Origin: Butyricicoccus pullicaecorum
GTDB taxonomy: Bacteria; Bacillota; Clostridia; Oscillospirales; Butyricicoccaceae
Length of the DNA: 64,000 nucleotides
NCBI GenBank assembly: GCA_018366195.1
Contig: JAGZIN010000011.1
Coordinates: forward strand, 6,124 to 70,123
Direction of reading: 5' to 3'
Positions 42,731 through 51,896 of this stretch are shown piece after piece. The notes under the pieces were generated by a model. The model was given only the letters and a program-made list of their open reading frames with translations, was not told where the DNA came from and did not search any database. Numbering within the stretch: the first letter of the stretch is position 1; the number at the start of each line of letters is the position of its first letter. Both the position numbers and the translations under genes were made by a program.

Positions 42731-43561
42731 TTATTCTGCCACAGGAATATTTTTGATTTGCGGATTGGTTTCATAAGCCTCTACCTGTAAATCATCGACT
42801 GTAAAAGCATAAAAATCTTGAATCTCTGGATTCAACCGAACCTTTGGCGCTGGATACTGTGGGCGGGCAATCAGCTCCTTGACCAGTGGTACATGACGGT
42901 CATAAATATGACAATCGCTAATCACATGAACCAGCTCCCCTGCCTGCAATCCGGATACCTGAGCAAACATCATAAGCAAAAGCGCATATTGACATACATT
43001 CCAGTTGTTCGCAACCAGTGTATCCTGACTGCGCTGATTGAGAATCATATTTAAGGTGTTCCCTGTTACATTGAGCGTAACACTCCAGCAACACGGTTCC
43101 AAATTCATCTCTTTCAAATCACTGAAGTTATATAAATGCGCCATCATACGGCGGGAGGCTGGATTATTTTTCAGTTGCCAAAGCAAAGAATCTACCTGAT
43201 CCATGTTTCCTTGCGCAAAGTCATATTTCTGTGCCAGCTGATAACCATACGCTTTTCCAATTGACCCGTCTGCATCTGCCCATTGGTCCCAAATATGACT
43301 GTTCAAATCATGGATATTATTGGACTTTTTTTGCCAAATCCACAGGATTTCATCAAATGCACTTTTGAGCGCCGTCGGACGAAGGGTCAATGCAGGAAAT
43401 TCCTCCTGTAAATGATAGCGATTTACGACCCCGAATGTTTTTATCGTATGAGCAGGTGTTCCATCGCTCCATTTGGGGCGCACGGGTAACCCTTCATCTG
43501 AATATCCTTCCTCCAGAATTTTTTTCATCATTTTCACAAATAGTACATCTGCTTTACTCAT
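42731..43561 (-). CDS. thyA: Thymidylate synthase, divergent ThyA type
   Basis: ThyA methylates dUMP to dTMP with methylene-THF. The 276-residue protein has the active-site loop NLEPCCWSVTL with catalytic Cys157; the next residue is Cys, not the His of E. coli ThyA. It also has the phosphate-binding ASRRMM, LNQRSQDTLVANNWNV (where E. coli has LGLPFN) and SDCHIYDRH. The form is closer to the Bacillus ThyA/phage type than the enterobacterial one, by memory. With folA downstream and dut elsewhere in the window, it completes dTMP supply. Confidence 0.92.
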   Translation of the reverse strand: MSKADVLFVKMMKKILEEGYSDEGLPVRPKWSDGTPAHTIKTFGVVNRYHLQEEFPALTLRPTALKSAFDEILWIWQKKSNNIHDLNSHIWDQWADADGSIGKAYGYQLAQKYDFAQGNMDQVDSLLWQLKNNPASRRMMAHLYNFSDLKEMNLEPCCWSVTLNVTGNTLNMILNQRSQDTLVANNWNVCQYALLLMMFAQVSGLQAGELVHVISDCHIYDRHVPLVKELIARPQYPAPKVRLNPEIQDFYAFTVDDLQVEAYETNPQIKNIPVAE

Positions 43562-43612
43562 GATATCCTCTCTCTCCTACGCGTATGTTCTTCTGTCATC
43601 AGGCATGGTATC

Positions 43613-44539
43613 TTATCTGCTTTCCAATACCAGCTTGTCTAATATATCGGTAAAATAGGTTGGTAGTGGACTTTCAAAGGTCATGTGCTCTCTCGTGCGC
43701 GGGTGGGTCAGAGATAGACGGTATGCGTGCAGACATTGCCCCTCCAGCTGCTGCGAAAAGCGGTCTTTCTTTATACCGTATAAAGGGTCTCCGATAATGG
43801 GGTGTCCAATTGATGCCATGTGCACACGAATCTGATGAGTTCTGCCGGTTTCCAGCTGAAACTGCATGAGTGCATATCCACGGTATCGCTCCAATACCTG
43901 ATAATGTGTGACAGCATCTCGTCCATCTGGCGTAATTGCCATTTTTTTGCGGTCTGTCTTATGCCGTCCAATCGGCTGATGAATGGTTCCAGCGTTTTCG
44001 CGTGGATTTCCGACAACAATTGCTTTGTATTCCCGTGCTGCGGTGTGAGATGCAATCTGCTCTGCGAGGGATTGATGCGCCATGTCATTTTTCGCAACGA
44101 CCAACAGCCCACTGGTATCTTTATCAATTCGGTGCACGATACCGGGGCGGATTTCACCGTTGATACCGGATAGTCGTTCTCCGCAATGAAACATAAGTGC
44201 ATTGACCAAGGTTCCGTCCCAGTTTCCTGCTGCTGGGTGCACAACCATTCCGCGCACTTTATCCACGACAATGATATCCGCATCTTCATAGACGATGTGA
44301 ATGGGGATATCTTGCGGTACCAGAGAAATCGTCTGCGCTTCGGGAATCTGGACATCAATGATATCGCCGGTACATAGCTTATAATTTTTTTTCAATGCCC
44401 TTCCCTGCTGTGTGACCAGCTTGCGCTCAATCCAGTTTTGTGCCATGCTTCGGGTCACACCGTCCAGCTGTTCAGACAGATAGCTGTCAATGCGCTTACC
44501 TGCATCTGCGGCATCAATCAAAAAGGTTTGTTCATTCAT
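43613..44539 (-). CDS. rluD: RluA-family pseudouridine synthase (RluD-like)
   Basis: It converts specific uridines of 23S rRNA to pseudouridine. The 308-residue protein has an N-terminal S4 RNA-binding domain (GKRIDSYLSEQLDGVTRSMAQNWIE), the catalytic motif PGIVHRIDKDTSGLLVVAKN with its Asp near residue 138, and RTHQIRVHMASIGHPIIGDPLYG. Its ATG lies inside the 3' end of lspA (eight-base overlap), a standard Firmicute pair. Confidence 0.93.
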   Translation of the reverse strand: MNEQTFLIDAADAGKRIDSYLSEQLDGVTRSMAQNWIERKLVTQQGRALKKNYKLCTGDIIDVQIPEAQTISLVPQDIPIHIVYEDADIIVVDKVRGMVVHPAAGNWDGTLVNALMFHCGERLSGINGEIRPGIVHRIDKDTSGLLVVAKNDMAHQSLAEQIASHTAAREYKAIVVGNPRENAGTIHQPIGRHKTDRKKMAITPDGRDAVTHYQVLERYRGYALMQFQLETGRTHQIRVHMASIGHPIIGDPLYGIKKDRFSQQLEGQCLHAYRLSLTHPRTREHMTFESPLPTYFTDILDKLVLESR

Positions 44540-45002
44540 TGCCCTTTGCCGCCTTTTCCAGTTTTTCGTGCTGTATCAAATAGTAATAGAAAAATAAAAC
44601 AACACCACACACAACGTAGATATCTGCCACATTAAAGACCGGAAAATGAATCAGACGGAAGTCAAACAAATCAACAACAAATCCATGCCAAATGCGGTCA
44701 ATGAGATTGCCCAGCGCTCCTGCAAGAACCAGATATAACCCAATCCGTCCGATTTTGGAATAAATACGCTTTTTATAGAGGACAAAGATGATGGCAGCTA
44801 CAATAAGAGGGGTTAAGATTAAAAACAACCAACGCTGATTTTGCAGGATACTGAATGCAGCACCACGATTTTCTACATAAGTCAAGTGAAATACGGTATC
44901 TATGATTGGAATTGTACCCAGAACAGAGAGCTTCGTAAATGCCCAATATTTTACCAGCTGATCCAGCGCGACCAGAATCAGCGTCAAAATGATGATACTC
45001 AT
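44532..45002 (-). CDS. lspA: Signal peptidase II (lipoprotein signal peptidase)
   Basis: LspA removes signal peptides from prolipoproteins in the membrane. The 156-residue protein has four helices and the two catalytic aspartates in GALGNLIDRIWHG and FPVFNVADIYVV. The start at ATG 45002 is behind GAAGGAG; an upstream frame extension runs through a terminator and is not real. Translation is coupled to rluD. Confidence 0.95.
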   Translation of the reverse strand: MSIIILTLILVALDQLVKYWAFTKLSVLGTIPIIDTVFHLTYVENRGAAFSILQNQRWLFLILTPLIVAAIIFVLYKKRIYSKIGRIGLYLVLAGALGNLIDRIWHGFVVDLFDFRLIHFPVFNVADIYVVCGVVLFFYYYLIQHEKLEKAAKGNE

Positions 45003-45014
45003 AAAAACTCCTTC

Positions 45015-45046
45015 AAAAAAGGCAGGCATTGAACTGCCTGCCTTTT
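45015..45046 (-). terminator. Terminator between ileS and lspA
   Basis: AAAAGGCAGGCA and TGCCTGCCTTTT form a 12-bp stem; on the minus strand TTTTTTG follows and leads straight into the lspA ribosome binding site, so some readthrough is likely. Confidence 0.85.
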
Positions 45047-45062
45047 CTTGCACATATCAATT

Positions 45063-47861
45063 TTATCCAACCACTTCGGCACAGCGTGCACACAGGGTCG
45101 GGTGCTTGCTGTTCTGCCCGATGGAATCGACATACATCCAGCAGCGCTCACACTTATCACCAGTCGCACGTTCAATAGCGATTTTGATGCCCTCCAGATT
45201 TTCACCGGACATTCCCTCTCCTGCTCCCTCAATCACGCGGAGCTTGGAGACGATACAGAGTGCAGCCAGTTCCTCAGCAGGAATCGAACGCAGGAATTCT
45301 GCCAGTTCGCCTTCTGCATATACAGTAACCCAAGCCTCAAGCGGCTTACCAATCACCTTGTTTTTACGAGGCTCCTCCATCGCCTTGTTGACATCGTCAT
45401 GCAGTGCGGAAAGCTTATTCCACTTGTCTGCTGTCATGTCATCAAATGCCCAAGCAGGGTTGACCTCCGGCATCGAATTGAGTGCAACATTGGTCGGGTC
45501 ATCACTCTCACGATGCGGCATTGCTTTCCAAATTTCATCAGCGGTAAAGCATAGAATGGGAGAAATCATGCGTACCAGTGCGTCCAAAATCTCATACATA
45601 ACAGTCTGAGCCGAACGGCGCAGCAGACTTGACTTATCTTCACAGTACAGACGATCCTTGATAACATCTAAGTAGAAATTGGACATGTCCACCACACAGA
45701 AGTTATGGATTGCGTGCAGTACAACATGGAATTCATAGTTGTTATAGCCAGTCATTACCTTCTGAACCAGTTCATTCCGCTTCATCAGTGCCCAGCGGTC
45801 AAACTCACAGAGCTGCTCATAAGCAACCATATCAACTGCCGGATTAAAGCCGTCCAGATTGCCCAGAATATAACGTGCGGTATTGCGGATTTTCAGGTAA
45901 TTCTGTGAGAGATGCTTAAACATTTCCTTGGAAATACGCATATCCTGACGATAATCTGCCGAAGAAACCCACAAACGCAGAATATCTGCACCATAGTCCT
46001 TGAGCAGCTCTTGCGGGCTGATGCCGTTACCCAGGGACTTGGACATTTTCTGACGCTCCTCGTCTACAATCATACCGTGTGTGATAACGGTCTTATAAGG
46101 AGCGATTCCTTTGGTTGCAATCGCTGTCAACATAGAGGACTGGAACCAGCCGCGATACTGATCGTTGCCTTCCAGATAAACATCAACCGGAATCGGCTGT
46201 TCTTCACGTGCCTCAATGACGGCAGCCCAGCTGGAACCGGAATCGAACCAAACGTCCATGGTGTCGGTTTCCTTGTCAAAAGAATGACAGCCACATTCAC
46301 ACTGAATGTCGTCCGTGAGGATTTCATTTGCGTCCATATCAAACCAAGCATTCGAGCCCTTTTCACGGAACAGGTCTGCAACCAGCTTGATTGTTTTTTC
46401 GTTGATGAGCGGCTTTCCGCAATCCTTACAGAAGAAAATCGGAATCGGAACACCCCAAATACGCTGGCGGGAAATACACCAGTCAGAGCGCTCCATAATC
46501 ATGGAGGTCATGCGCTCCTCGCCCCAGCCTGGAATCCAGTTGATTTCACGGCAAGCCTTGACAGCATCTTCCTTGAGCGCGTCCACCGAGCAGAACCACT
46601 GTTCTGTGGCACGGAAAATGATTGGATTTTTACAGCGCCAGCAGTGCGGATAGCTGTGTACAATGTCTTCCATAGCAAGAAGTGCATTACCGGCACGCAA
46701 ATCATCAAGAATCACAGGGGTGGTCTTTTCATAATACATACCCGCATATTTTCCGGCATCTTCGGTTGCCATTCCCTTTCCGTCTACCGGCACAATAATC
46801 GGGATATCATATTTCTGGCAAACAATAAAGTCATCAGCACCAAAGCCCGGGGCGGTATGTACACAGCCGGTACCGGCGTCCAACGTAACATGCTCACCCG
46901 TAATTACAAGTGACTCTCGCTCCATGAGAGGGTGCTGCGTCTTCATCATTTCAAGGTCAGACCCCAGAAGGGTTGCCAGAACCTCCCAAGAATCAATACC
47001 GGCAGCGTCCATCACACTTTTTACCAGTTCCTTTGCCAGCACATAGATTTCACCATTCGGTACACGAACAAGGTCGTACTCAAAGAATGGGTTAACAGAA
47101 ATTGCAAGGTTACCCGGCAGTGTCCATGTTGTGGTTGTCCAAATTACGAAATATACATTTTCTGTGGTGCCGATTGCCTTGGTAATCATACCCTTGTCAT
47201 CGGTCACAGCAAACTTTACATAGATGGACGAGCATGGCTCATCTTGGTACTCGATTTCTGCCTCCGCCAGTGCAGTTTCATCATGCGGACACCAGTAGAC
47301 CGGCTTCAAGCCCTTATAGATATAGCCCTTCTTTGCCATTTCTCCAAAAATTTCGATTTGCTTTGCTTCGAAATCATGGGTTAGCGTCAGATAAGGACGT
47401 TCCCAATCACCGACAACTCCCAAGCGCTTAAACTGTTCGCGCTGGGTATCTACATGCTGACGGGCAAATTCCTCACACTTGTGGCGGAACTCGGAGACGG
47501 AAACCTTTTCCCGATCCATGCCATACGCCTGAATGGCCTGACGCTCGATTGGCAGGCCATGTGTATCCCAACCGGGTACATAAGGCGCACAAAATCCAGC
47601 CATGTTTTTATAGCGGATAATGAAATCCTTTAATACCTTATTGAGTGCGTGCCCCATGTGCAGATTGCCGTTTGCATAGGGAGGGCCATCATGCAGAATA
47701 AAAAGAGGCTTGTCCTGATTCTTGTTCATCATGGCATGATAAAGTGCATTGCTGTCCTGTTCCCAGCCAGCCAGAAAATCAGGCTCTCTCTTGGGCAAGT
47801 TTCCGCGCATCGGGAAATCTGTTTTCGGTAGATTGATTGTTGCGTTATAATCCTGCGGCAT
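45063..47861 (-). CDS. ileS: Isoleucine--tRNA ligase
   Basis: The 932-residue class I synthetase has the HIGH-type signature in HDGPPYANGNLHMGHALNKVLKD, the editing domain with WTTTTWTLPGNLAISVNP and DAGTGCVHTAPGFGADDF, the KMSKS loop (ERQKMSKSLGNGI) and the C-terminal zinc finger CERCW/CARC. The length and the zinc finger mark the bacterial type I form. No T-box is visible in the 80 bases between ileS and divIVA, so any such control would need to act further upstream. Confidence 0.98.
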   Translation of the reverse strand: MPQDYNATINLPKTDFPMRGNLPKREPDFLAGWEQDSNALYHAMMNKNQDKPLFILHDGPPYANGNLHMGHALNKVLKDFIIRYKNMAGFCAPYVPGWDTHGLPIERQAIQAYGMDREKVSVSEFRHKCEEFARQHVDTQREQFKRLGVVGDWERPYLTLTHDFEAKQIEIFGEMAKKGYIYKGLKPVYWCPHDETALAEAEIEYQDEPCSSIYVKFAVTDDKGMITKAIGTTENVYFVIWTTTTWTLPGNLAISVNPFFEYDLVRVPNGEIYVLAKELVKSVMDAAGIDSWEVLATLLGSDLEMMKTQHPLMERESLVITGEHVTLDAGTGCVHTAPGFGADDFIVCQKYDIPIIVPVDGKGMATEDAGKYAGMYYEKTTPVILDDLRAGNALLAMEDIVHSYPHCWRCKNPIIFRATEQWFCSVDALKEDAVKACREINWIPGWGEERMTSMIMERSDWCISRQRIWGVPIPIFFCKDCGKPLINEKTIKLVADLFREKGSNAWFDMDANEILTDDIQCECGCHSFDKETDTMDVWFDSGSSWAAVIEAREEQPIPVDVYLEGNDQYRGWFQSSMLTAIATKGIAPYKTVITHGMIVDEERQKMSKSLGNGISPQELLKDYGADILRLWVSSADYRQDMRISKEMFKHLSQNYLKIRNTARYILGNLDGFNPAVDMVAYEQLCEFDRWALMKRNELVQKVMTGYNNYEFHVVLHAIHNFCVVDMSNFYLDVIKDRLYCEDKSSLLRRSAQTVMYEILDALVRMISPILCFTADEIWKAMPHRESDDPTNVALNSMPEVNPAWAFDDMTADKWNKLSALHDDVNKAMEEPRKNKVIGKPLEAWVTVYAEGELAEFLRSIPAEELAALCIVSKLRVIEGAGEGMSGENLEGIKIAIERATGDKCERCWMYVDSIGQNSKHPTLCARCAEVVG

Positions 47862-47941
47862 TGTACCGTTTCCGTCCTTTCGTTTCTATCTCTTCTTTAT
47901 CGGGTTTGTTGCGAACCGGAATGGTGTCCCATATCCGGTGG

Positions 47942-48745
47942 TCAATCATTTTCGGGCTTGTAATCTGCGCCGAATTTTAACTCACCAAAATCGAACCGCG
48001 CCGTTGCCTGCTCATGCAGACGCTGGGTGTCGGTTGCGAGGGCTTGCTGCTGCTGTGCCTGCTGCTGTTTGCTGGAGGCAAGGTTGATTTCTGAAATGGT
48101 AAATTTCTTTTCCTTTTGCACCTCAACATACTGCTTCGCATCTGCGGGCAGTTCCTCGTTACGCGGAACATGCGGCATCTTATCGTCTGCCTGCACAGAT
48201 GTCTGCGGGGCAACAGCTTCCTGTATGTCTGCCGACAAAGTCGGAATTGACATTGCAGTATCGTCTTCGTCACGCGGCTCAGTGGGCTGCAGCTCCGGAG
48301 CCGCTGCAAGCTTGACCAAAATCTTTTTTTGCGCATCATAAACCGCTGTCATCTTGCTCAGAAAATCTGCATTGTTTTTCTTTGCAAGCTCAAGGCGCTG
48401 CTCCTCCGCTGCGATTTCGGCTTTCAGCTCCTTGACACGCATTTCATACTTGACCTTCGCCTCATCTACAATCTGTTGGGATTCGAGCTTGGCTTTATCA
48501 AGTGTTTCCTGCGCAATGCCCTGTGCAGAGACAAGTGCACGGCGCATACCATCTTCCACCGAACGATACTCGTCGATTTTGTCAACGAGTACCTTCATTT
48601 TCGCTTTCAGTGCAGCATTTTCTTTCTGCATGGCAGCGTAGTCCTCGGTGATTTGTTCAATGACCTCGTCCACCGACTTTGGATCATATCCATTGAACAT
48701 TGCCTTTTCAAAGGTCAATGCCTGAATTTCCTGAACCGTCAGCAT
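47942..48745 (-). CDS. divIVA: DivIVA-family cell-division/polarity protein
   Basis: DivIVA senses negatively curved membranes at poles and septa. The 267-residue protein opens with the family N-domain (LTVQEIQALTFEKAMFNGYDPKSVDEVI), followed by a long coiled coil (residues 30 to 150) and a Gln- and Glu-rich low-complexity tail with KQQQAQQQQALA. ATG 48745 follows CGGAGG. It belongs to the division block yggT-sepF-yggS common in Gram-positive bacteria, transcribed toward ileS. Confidence 0.92.
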   Translation of the reverse strand: MLTVQEIQALTFEKAMFNGYDPKSVDEVIEQITEDYAAMQKENAALKAKMKVLVDKIDEYRSVEDGMRRALVSAQGIAQETLDKAKLESQQIVDEAKVKYEMRVKELKAEIAAEEQRLELAKKNNADFLSKMTAVYDAQKKILVKLAAAPELQPTEPRDEDDTAMSIPTLSADIQEAVAPQTSVQADDKMPHVPRNEELPADAKQYVEVQKEKKFTISEINLASSKQQQAQQQQALATDTQRLHEQATARFDFGELKFGADYKPEND

Positions 48746-48829
48746 AGTTTTTATCCTCCGAAATAAATGAAGTGATTCTCTTTTCCTGCAAGGCAAAATG
48801 GCCGGAGTTTCTCCGACCGCCGCACGCTG

Positions 48830-49102
48830 TTATACCAGACTGTATAGGATATTTTCCACAATGGTCAGCGCCATAAAGGCACAGAGGAAAGGGATATCCA
48901 ACATAAAGCCACGAAACGCACCGATGCGATCCAGCAGTGCACGAAATGGCATGATAAAAGGCTCGGTTGCAAGATAAAGCAGTTCGCCAATTTTACTGCC
49001 GCGTGCCTGCGGAAACCAGGAAAAAATCGCACGAGCCAGCATAAAGAACTGTAAGAGTCTGATAAGCTGGGCAACTAAATAAACAAAATAATAAGAAAAC
49101 AC
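48830..49102 (-). CDS. YggT family membrane protein
   Basis: The 90-residue protein has two hydrophobic segments (LIRLLQFFMLARAIFSWF; FMLDIPFLCAFMALTIVENIL) flanking a YLATEPFIMPFRALLDRIG stretch typical of YggT. Family members next to sepF and divIVA are linked with division and osmotic response, with no known reaction. It starts at GTG 49102, five bases after AAGGA, 13 bases past the sepF stop. Confidence 0.9.
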   Translation of the reverse strand: MFSYYFVYLVAQLIRLLQFFMLARAIFSWFPQARGSKIGELLYLATEPFIMPFRALLDRIGAFRGFMLDIPFLCAFMALTIVENILYSLV

Positions 49103-49115
49103 GCTAATCCTTCAA

Positions 49116-49577
49116 TCAAATATAAAGTCCGTTGCTTTCCAGCTCATCAATGAGATCCCCCAGAATATCTACATTATATGGGGTGATAATGAAGGTGCTG
49201 TTTGCAACTTTTTTGATTTTTCCTTCCTGTGCATACGCCACGCCGCTGAGAAAATCAACCAGGCGCCGCGCAACATCTTTATTGGTCTGCTCAAGATTCA
49301 AGACAACAGTACGTTTTTCTTTGAGATGGTCTGCAATTTCAGCTGCATTTTCAAAGCGGTCAGGCTTGACCAAAACGACAGCCAACTTAGCAGTTGCGTT
49401 AATGTTTACAACATTTCCCTTGCGGCTGGCATCCGAGGAAGCTGTTTGTGTATAAGTGTTTCGTGCTGGCGAAGCGTCTTCCAAATCTTCTTCCCGCTGT
49501 ACCGGTGCGAAATCATCGAAATCTTCTTCCATGTCCTCGCCCTTTACCCAGTCGAGAAAACCTTTGATCGATGCCAT
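49116..49577 (-). CDS. sepF: Cell division protein SepF
   Basis: SepF tethers FtsZ to the membrane and shapes the septum. The 153-residue protein has an N-terminal amphipathic helix (MASIKGFLDWVKG), an acidic linker (EDMEEDFDDF), and a C-terminal SepF core with VVLVKPDRFENAAEIADHLK and VVLNLEQTNKDVARRLVDFLSGVAYAQ. ATG 49577 has AAAGGAG before it. An upstream extension of the frame overlaps the yggS end and is not used. Confidence 0.95.
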   Translation of the reverse strand: MASIKGFLDWVKGEDMEEDFDDFAPVQREEDLEDASPARNTYTQTASSDASRKGNVVNINATAKLAVVLVKPDRFENAAEIADHLKEKRTVVLNLEQTNKDVARRLVDFLSGVAYAQEGKIKKVANSTFIITPYNVDILGDLIDELESNGLYI

Positions 49578-49618
49578 ATTCCAAAACTCCTTTGTGTGGA
49601 TAAACTTAATTATTTTTC

Positions 49619-50365
49619 TTATTTGAGATTGCCCATAACCACATTGGTTTGTGCATATGGACGACGGCCAAAGATACCTGTGCCGACACGTACAATGTTT
49701 GCCCCACAAGCAATGGCCTGTTCAAAGTCAGCTGTCATACCCATAGACAAATAGTCCATAGATACATTATCGTATTTTTTTGTGGATATGTCAACAAATA
49801 GTTGTTTCATTTCTGCAAAATACCTGTTGCTTTCCCTCTGCTCCGCCGAAATTGGCGGGATTGCCATGAGACCGCAGATGTGGATATTTGATAATTTCGG
49901 CAATTCTTCCAAGGCTTCCGAAAGTGCCTCTGGAAGAAATCCGCTTTTTGCCGGTTCTCTCCCAATATTGACTTCTAACAGGATATTTTGGCAGATTTCA
50001 TGCTTCTTTGCCTCTTTTTCGATACATTCTGCGAGTTTGATTGACCCAACAGATTGAATGAGAGACACCTTTCCAACGAGGTATTTTACCTTATTTGTTT
50101 GCAGCGTTCCAATAAATTGAAGGTCTGCTCCATCATAGGCATGCTTGTCATATTTTTCCAGCAGCTCCTGTACCCGATTTTCTCCGCAAGCGGTAAGACC
50201 CATCTGAATTGCAGCCTGTACGCGCTCGGCATCGTTCATTTTCGTTGCCGCAACGAGCAAAATTTCGGACGGCTCCCGCCCAGCTTTCTGTGCGGCGGCG
50301 GCAATTCTTGCTTTTACCGATTGCAGGCGTTCTTGAAGTACTTGATATTCTGTCTCTGTCATCAT
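49619..50365 (-). CDS. YggS-family pyridoxal phosphate homeostasis protein
   Basis: This PLP-binding protein of alanine-racemase-like fold keeps free PLP in balance and has no confirmed enzyme activity. The 248-residue protein has the PLP Lys in LLVAATKMNDAERVQAA, HxxGxxQ-like FIGTLQTNKVKYL (IGTLQ in place of HFIGHLQ), LLEVNIGREPAKSGF and LSMGMTADFEQAIACGANIVRVGTGIFG. The start overlaps the end of the HlyD-like gene by four bases. Its place before sepF is conserved in many bacteria. Confidence 0.94.
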   Translation of the reverse strand: MMTETEYQVLQERLQSVKARIAAAAQKAGREPSEILLVAATKMNDAERVQAAIQMGLTACGENRVQELLEKYDKHAYDGADLQFIGTLQTNKVKYLVGKVSLIQSVGSIKLAECIEKEAKKHEICQNILLEVNIGREPAKSGFLPEALSEALEELPKLSNIHICGLMAIPPISAEQRESNRYFAEMKQLFVDISTKKYDNVSMDYLSMGMTADFEQAIACGANIVRVGTGIFGRRPYAQTNVVMGNLK

Positions 50366-51600
50366 TTCATCACCTTCAAATCACTTAATCCGGTTGCCTG
50401 TGTAATGATTGCATCACCAATCACCAAATCAGAATTTGTCATACCTTTTTCCACGATATAGGATTCGGAGCCTTTATAAATCGGGGTGATATTTTTGAAG
50501 CGAACGGTGTTTCCGGTTAGGATATAGACACCAATCTGTGACTTTTCATTCATCGTAATTGCAGAAACCGGAACCTGAAGCCCCGTATAGCTGGCAAATA
50601 CGATATCCACCTTTTGCTGACGGATAGAGACGAGCTCTCCATTGACTGTGGTGCTGGAGAAAACAACCAGCGCCTCCTTGTTTTCTGCGTCTGGAGTGAT
50701 AGAAACGACCTTTGCTGCCACATTCGCAGAAATCTGTGAAAATTTGAGCGTTACATCTTGTCCAATTTTGAGGCGGTTCGCAGCGGTCTTGTCCAAAACT
50801 GCTGCGAATTGCCATGTAAACCCATTCATGACCTTGCCGAGCTTTCCAGCAGGAGGGCTTACCTTTTGCTGCGTTAAGGTGTGAAATGCTTCGGGAGTCA
50901 TGGACTGTAACTTTTCAGGGGTCAGGACAGTTTCATATCCGTCTACCACTTCGGAAAAATATCCGGAAACAGGTGCACTGATGGTCGTACTTCTTCCGGC
51001 TGCTCTGCCAATCAGCCCATTTTTCTCATTTTCCAGTGCAACGATTTGGGAACGCAATTCTCCAATGTTGAGAGAGGAGGCATTCCGCCGCAGAGACAGC
51101 TTGCGGAGCTGTGTAGCAGTGTCAGCGGCTCCTGTTGGCATACCGTCCTCCACCAACGCCGACAGATGCTGCATTTGAACAATCATCTGCTGTTCGGTTT
51201 TTGTGTTATCGTTTGTATAATTTCCCGCAGATTGCAGAGCCGCATTGAGCAGTTCCAGCTCTGCGTTGATCTCCTCCAGCCTGCGGCTTGCGTCCATAAT
51301 GGTTTCATCGGCATATACAACAGCAAGCGCAGCTTGTGCCTGCACTTTTTCACCATTGCTCACAATATGCTTGACTGTGCTGCTGGAGGTTCCTTCCGTT
51401 ACCGTTTCACTGCGCACGAACCAGCCTTCTGCCGGAATGGAATCATCTATCGTAACATAATTGGCAGGAGTCGAAACCACACCTGCGGACATTGCTTTGA
51501 CAGACTGCACCACAAGATAAATACTGCTCACGATGATAAGACCAGAAATTAGAACACGCTGTGGTGTGATGTATTGCCGAATTTGCTTGTTTGGGAACAT
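50362..51600 (-). CDS. HlyD-like membrane-anchored protein of the division cluster
   Basis: The 412-residue protein has one N-terminal membrane helix (VLISGLIIVSSIYLVVQSV), a biotinyl-lipoyl-like segment (VKHIVSNGEKVQAQAALAVVY), a coiled coil (residues 105 to 190), a TISAPVSGYFSEVVDGYET return strand and a C-terminal beta domain. It is built like an efflux adaptor, yet no ABC or RND partner is nearby; instead it sits between hfq and yggS, overlapping yggS by ATGA. A structural or wall role in division, rather than efflux, is an inference from context. Confidence 0.78.
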   Translation of the reverse strand: MFPNKQIRQYITPQRVLISGLIIVSSIYLVVQSVKAMSAGVVSTPANYVTIDDSIPAEGWFVRSETVTEGTSSSTVKHIVSNGEKVQAQAALAVVYADETIMDASRRLEEINAELELLNAALQSAGNYTNDNTKTEQQMIVQMQHLSALVEDGMPTGAADTATQLRKLSLRRNASSLNIGELRSQIVALENEKNGLIGRAAGRSTTISAPVSGYFSEVVDGYETVLTPEKLQSMTPEAFHTLTQQKVSPPAGKLGKVMNGFTWQFAAVLDKTAANRLKIGQDVTLKFSQISANVAAKVVSITPDAENKEALVVFSSTTVNGELVSIRQQKVDIVFASYTGLQVPVSAITMNEKSQIGVYILTGNTVRFKNITPIYKGSESYIVEKGMTNSDLVIGDAIITQATGLSDLKVMK

Positions 51601-51612
51601 GAAGGTCTCCTT

Positions 51613-51861
51613 TTATTCACCCGCCATGCGTTCCTCCCGCCGAGTATAAAACTCGACCCTTTGTGTTGGAATCATAGTCGAAATCGCATGTTTATAAACC
51701 ATTTGCTGTCTGCCATCGCTTTCCAGCATCACAATAAAGCTGTCAAATCCACGAATGACACCACGCATTTGATAGCCATTCATTAAAATAACAGTAATCA
51801 TCTGACCCTGCTGACGTACTACATTCAAAAATGCATCTTGTAAATTGATATCGTTTCTCAC
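51613..51861 (-). CDS. hfq: RNA chaperone Hfq
   Basis: Hfq is a hexameric Sm-like RNA chaperone. The 82-residue protein has NDINLQDAFLNVVRQQGQMITVILMNGYQMRG (Sm1) and the FDSFIVMLE and MVYKHAISTMIP (Sm2, YKHAI) motifs. I place the start at GTG 51861, seven bases after GGAGGG; an ATG at 51876 overlaps that site and lacks its own. It follows miaA as in many bacteria, but the C-terminal tail (VEFYTRREERMAGE) is short and basic. Confidence 0.95.
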   Translation of the reverse strand: MRNDINLQDAFLNVVRQQGQMITVILMNGYQMRGVIRGFDSFIVMLESDGRQQMVYKHAISTMIPTQRVEFYTRREERMAGE

Positions 51862-51896
51862 AAGAATACCCTCCATCTATTTGTAAAATTCTGGAT

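Noticed and set aside
45912..46913. A 333-codon plus-strand frame inside ileS
   Set aside because: It is antisense to the IleS catalytic and editing domains, has no ribosome binding site and no recognisable motif.
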